A stretch of DNA of 16,874 nt from NORP181 sp047623555. Its GTDB lineage: Bacteria > Pseudomonadota > Alphaproteobacteria > Rhodobacterales > Rhodobacteraceae. This document shows, piece by piece, positions 14,695 to 16,874 of the stretch. The stretch lies in the NCBI GenBank assembly GCA_047623555.1, contig JBLHMP010000084.1, positions 1 to 16,874 of the forward strand, in the 5' to 3' direction. Under the pieces are notes generated by a model. That model worked only from the letters and a program-made list of their open reading frames with translations. It ran no database searches and had not been told where the DNA came from. The position numbers were made by a program, and so were the translations under genes. The first letter of the stretch is position 1. Each line of letters begins with the position of its first letter.

Positions 14695-16874
14695 CCGCTA
14701 ACATCTCCCATACGCGCAACGGGGTGAACGGCATATCCGCCTTCCGCACGCCAGCATCCCAAAGCGCGTCCTGCACCGCATTGGCCACCGCCGCCATTGA
14801 CCCAACGGTTCCGGCCTCGCCACAGCCTTTCATGCCCATCGGGTTGGCCGTTGACGGTACCGGTTCCGAGGTAAACGAAATCATCGGCAAATCGGCGGCA
14901 CGCGGCATCGCGTAATCCATGAAACTCGCGGTCAAAAGCTGCCCCTGATCGTCATAAACCACATGTTCGGTGATTGCCTGCCCCAGCCCCTGCGCAACGC
15001 CGCCATGCACCTGACCTTCGACCAGAACCGGGCTGATCAGGTTGCCGAAATCATCGACCACAGTATAGCGATCTACCGTGACTGTGCCGGTTTCCGGGTC
15101 AACCACCACTTCGCAAACATGCGCGCCATTGGGAAAACTGCGCGCAGGCAGTTCGGCCCGGGCCTCGTGGGTCAACAAATCCATACGGTCCTCCTCGCGT
15201 GCCATCACAGCCGCCTCAAGGAACGTCGGCGTCAGGTTTGAACCCGGTGCGCGGAATGTTTCGTCATCAAAACTGATATCCTCGGCAGCCACGCCCATTT
15301 TATCCGCCAGAAACGGCGTGAACGCCGCAATCATCTTGTCCACTGTGGCCAGCGTCACATTGGTCTGTGTGGTCACAGATCGCGACCCGCCCGTGCCGCC
15401 GCCCTTGGTAATCAGATCGGAATCACCCTGTACCACTTTGATCAAATGCGGTGGAATGCCGGTCATATCGGCGAGAAACTTGGCGTAGACCGTTTCATGC
15501 CCCTGCCCGGTGGATTGGGTGCCGACATAGATGCTCACCGTGCCGTCATCGTGAAATTCGACTTTGGCAGCTTCGCTGGGATCGCCCAGAATGCTTTCGA
15601 GGTAAAAACAAAGCCCCTGCCCGCGCAGCAATCCATTTGCGGCATCCGCATCGCGACGCGCGGCAAACCCGGCCTGATCGGACTCAACCGAAGCACGCGT
15701 CAACACTTTGTTGAAATCACCCACGTCATACAATTCCTGCGTCGCCGACATATAGGGAAACGCCTCGGGGCGGATAAAGTTACGACGGCGAAGCTCCCAC
15801 GGATCAACGCCAAGTTCCCGCGCCGCCCGGTCCATTAACCGTTCCAGCACATAAATCGCCTCGGGCCGACCGGCACCGCGATAGGCGTCAACCTGCGTGG
15901 TATTTGTATAAATGCCTTCGACCTGCAGCCATGTGGTCTGCACATCATAGGTGCCCATCAACACACGCGAAAACAATTGTGTCTGGATCGCCTGCCCGAA
16001 AAATCCGTTATATGCCCCCAGGTTACAGGTCGACTTCACCCGATAGGCGGTGATTTTATTGGTCTCGTCAAAGGCGAATTCGGCCAGTGACACCAGATCG
16101 CGACCGGCGTTATCGGTCAACATCGCCTCGGTCCGGTCCGACATCCAGCGCACCGGCTGGCCCAACAAACGCGCCGCCTGTGCCACGACAAAATATTCTG
16201 GGTAGGGCATGCCCTTCATGCCAAAGCCGCCGCCGATATCCGGGTTGGTGATGCGGATTTGTTCCGGCGCAAGGCCGAGCGCCTTTTCAATCTCGGTCTT
16301 CATCACCCAAACGCCCTGCCCGCCAAAGGCCAGGTGCAGTCGCGTGCCATCCCATTCGGCGTAACAGCCGCGTGGTTCCAACGAATTAACGATGATCCGG
16401 TTATCACCAACCTCGAGGCTGACGGTTTTGGCCGCCACATCAAACGCCGCTTGTGTCGCGGCCTCATCGCCCATGCCCCAGTCAAAGGCGCGATTTTCCA
16501 GCGCTTCGGGATGGATCAGCTCGCCGCCCACCGCCAGATCAAGTTTCACCGGCAGATCATCCGTCTCTAGCAGAATCAATTCGGCCGCATCACGCGCCTG
16601 ATCCATGCTGTCGGCCACAATCATTGCCACCGCTTCGCCAACAAACCGCACCCGTCCTTTGGCCAGCAAAGGCCGCACAGGCCCGGCGCCTTTGCTGCCA
16701 TTGCGATTTGACATCGTGGTTGCGGTCATGGCGATGTTCACCCCGGCAGCCTCAAGGTCCTCAATGGCCAAAACCAGATGTACGCCATCTGCGGCACGCG
16801 CCTCTGTCAGGTCCAGTTCGGTGATTTTTGCATGCGCGACCTGCGCGCGCAGAAAATAGGCGAACAGGGCGCCA
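14672..16874 (-). CDS. Form-II CoxL-like molybdopterin-binding subunit (xanthine dehydrogenase family), partial
   Basis: The large molybdenum-cofactor subunit of an aldehyde oxidase / xanthine dehydrogenase / CO dehydrogenase-type enzyme. The frame is open to the window edge (FLRAQVAHAKITELDL reads through 16874), so the N-terminus is missing; about 733 residues are visible. Cofactor motifs are GGGFGMKG and FGGQGVWV, DAYRGAGRPEAIYVLERLMD, GTQSTGQGHET, GGTGGSRSV and, near the C-terminus, GCGEAGTVGS with the catalytic Glu at 14816-14818. The loop reads AYRGAGR, not the AYRCSFR of true (form I) CO dehydrogenase, so CO oxidation is unlikely. The substrate is probably an aldehyde or N-heterocycle. 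FAD and FeS subunits are not in the window. It overlaps the DUF2235 gene downstream by 23 bp. Confidence 0.95.
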   Translation of the reverse strand, partial: GALFAYFLRAQVAHAKITELDLTEARAADGVHLVLAIEDLEAAGVNIAMTATTMSNRNGSKGAGPVRPLLAKGRVRFVGEAVAMIVADSMDQARDAAELILLETDDLPVKLDLAVGGELIHPEALENRAFDWGMGDEAATQAAFDVAAKTVSLEVGDNRIIVNSLEPRGCYAEWDGTRLHLAFGGQGVWVMKTEIEKALGLAPEQIRITNPDIGGGFGMKGMPYPEYFVVAQAARLLGQPVRWMSDRTEAMLTDNAGRDLVSLAEFAFDETNKITAYRVKSTCNLGAYNGFFGQAIQTQLFSRVLMGTYDVQTTWLQVEGIYTNTTQVDAYRGAGRPEAIYVLERLMDRAARELGVDPWELRRRNFIRPEAFPYMSATQELYDVGDFNKVLTRASVESDQAGFAARRDADAANGLLRGQGLCFYLESILGDPSEAAKVEFHDDGTVSIYVGTQSTGQGHETVYAKFLADMTGIPPHLIKVVQGDSDLITKGGGTGGSRSVTTQTNVTLATVDKMIAAFTPFLADKMGVAAEDISFDDETFRAPGSNLTPTFLEAAVMAREEDRMDLLTHEARAELPARSFPNGAHVCEVVVDPETGTVTVDRYTVVDDFGNLISPVLVEGQVHGGVAQGLGQAITEHVVYDDQGQLLTASFMDYAMPRAADLPMISFTSEPVPSTANPMGMKGCGEAGTVGSMAAVANAVQDALWDAGVRKADMPFTPLRVWEMLADGAVAAE

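Overview
The window reads as a chromosomal segment of an alphaproteobacterium of the Rhodobacteraceae (Roseobacter group). This rests on gene content and protein style: an Lrp-type regulator divergent from a bifunctional putA, a metR/metF divergent pair, a Rhizobium-like suhB, a form-II CoxL-like molybdenum hydroxylase, and moderately GC-rich codon use. The assignment is inferred from protein familiarity, not from a search.

Layout. (1) 1-3299 is a decayed accessory region beside a tRNA-Leu(UAA) gene (3300-3385, minus). It holds only broken genes: an unassigned coiled-coil tail; a ParB-like N-domain scrap (plus); an MmeI-like restriction/modification methyltransferase (minus) with an internal in-frame TAA and a lost C-terminus; the 3' part of a tyrosine integrase (minus) stopping at its HxxR box; the right end of an IS5-family element (plus); and the first ~100 codons of a CBASS-type CD-NTase (minus) cut by that IS end. 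I interpret this as the remains of a tRNA-anchored defence island. (2) 3535-8354 is a proline-catabolism block: putR-like Lrp regulator, divergent putA, then a rhomboid protease 42 bp downstream. (3) 8355-9304 holds a palindrome-rich intergenic region and suhB. (4) 9305-10140 has no intact gene. It contains an ECF sigma factor pseudogene with two identifiable lesions (a tandem 11-bp duplication and a 1-nt loss) and a possible small membrane ORF. (5) 10154-13607 holds a CurA/leukotriene-dehydrogenase-like NADPH oxidoreductase, then metR, divergent metF and a PaaI-type thioesterase whose Shine-Dalgarno lies in a hairpin. (6) 13657-16874 (minus) holds a form-II CoxL-like molybdopterin subunit, cut by the window edge, overlapping a downstream DUF2235 alpha/beta-hydrolase.

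How genes work together. PutR probably senses proline and controls putA, which turns proline into glutamate. MetR and MetF belong to methionine and one-carbon metabolism. The CoxL-like gene and the DUF2235 hydrolase look co-transcribed. No intact novel system is visible. The most unusual content is the stacked set of dead defence and mobile genes by the tRNA and the sigma factor lesions, which can be read base by base.
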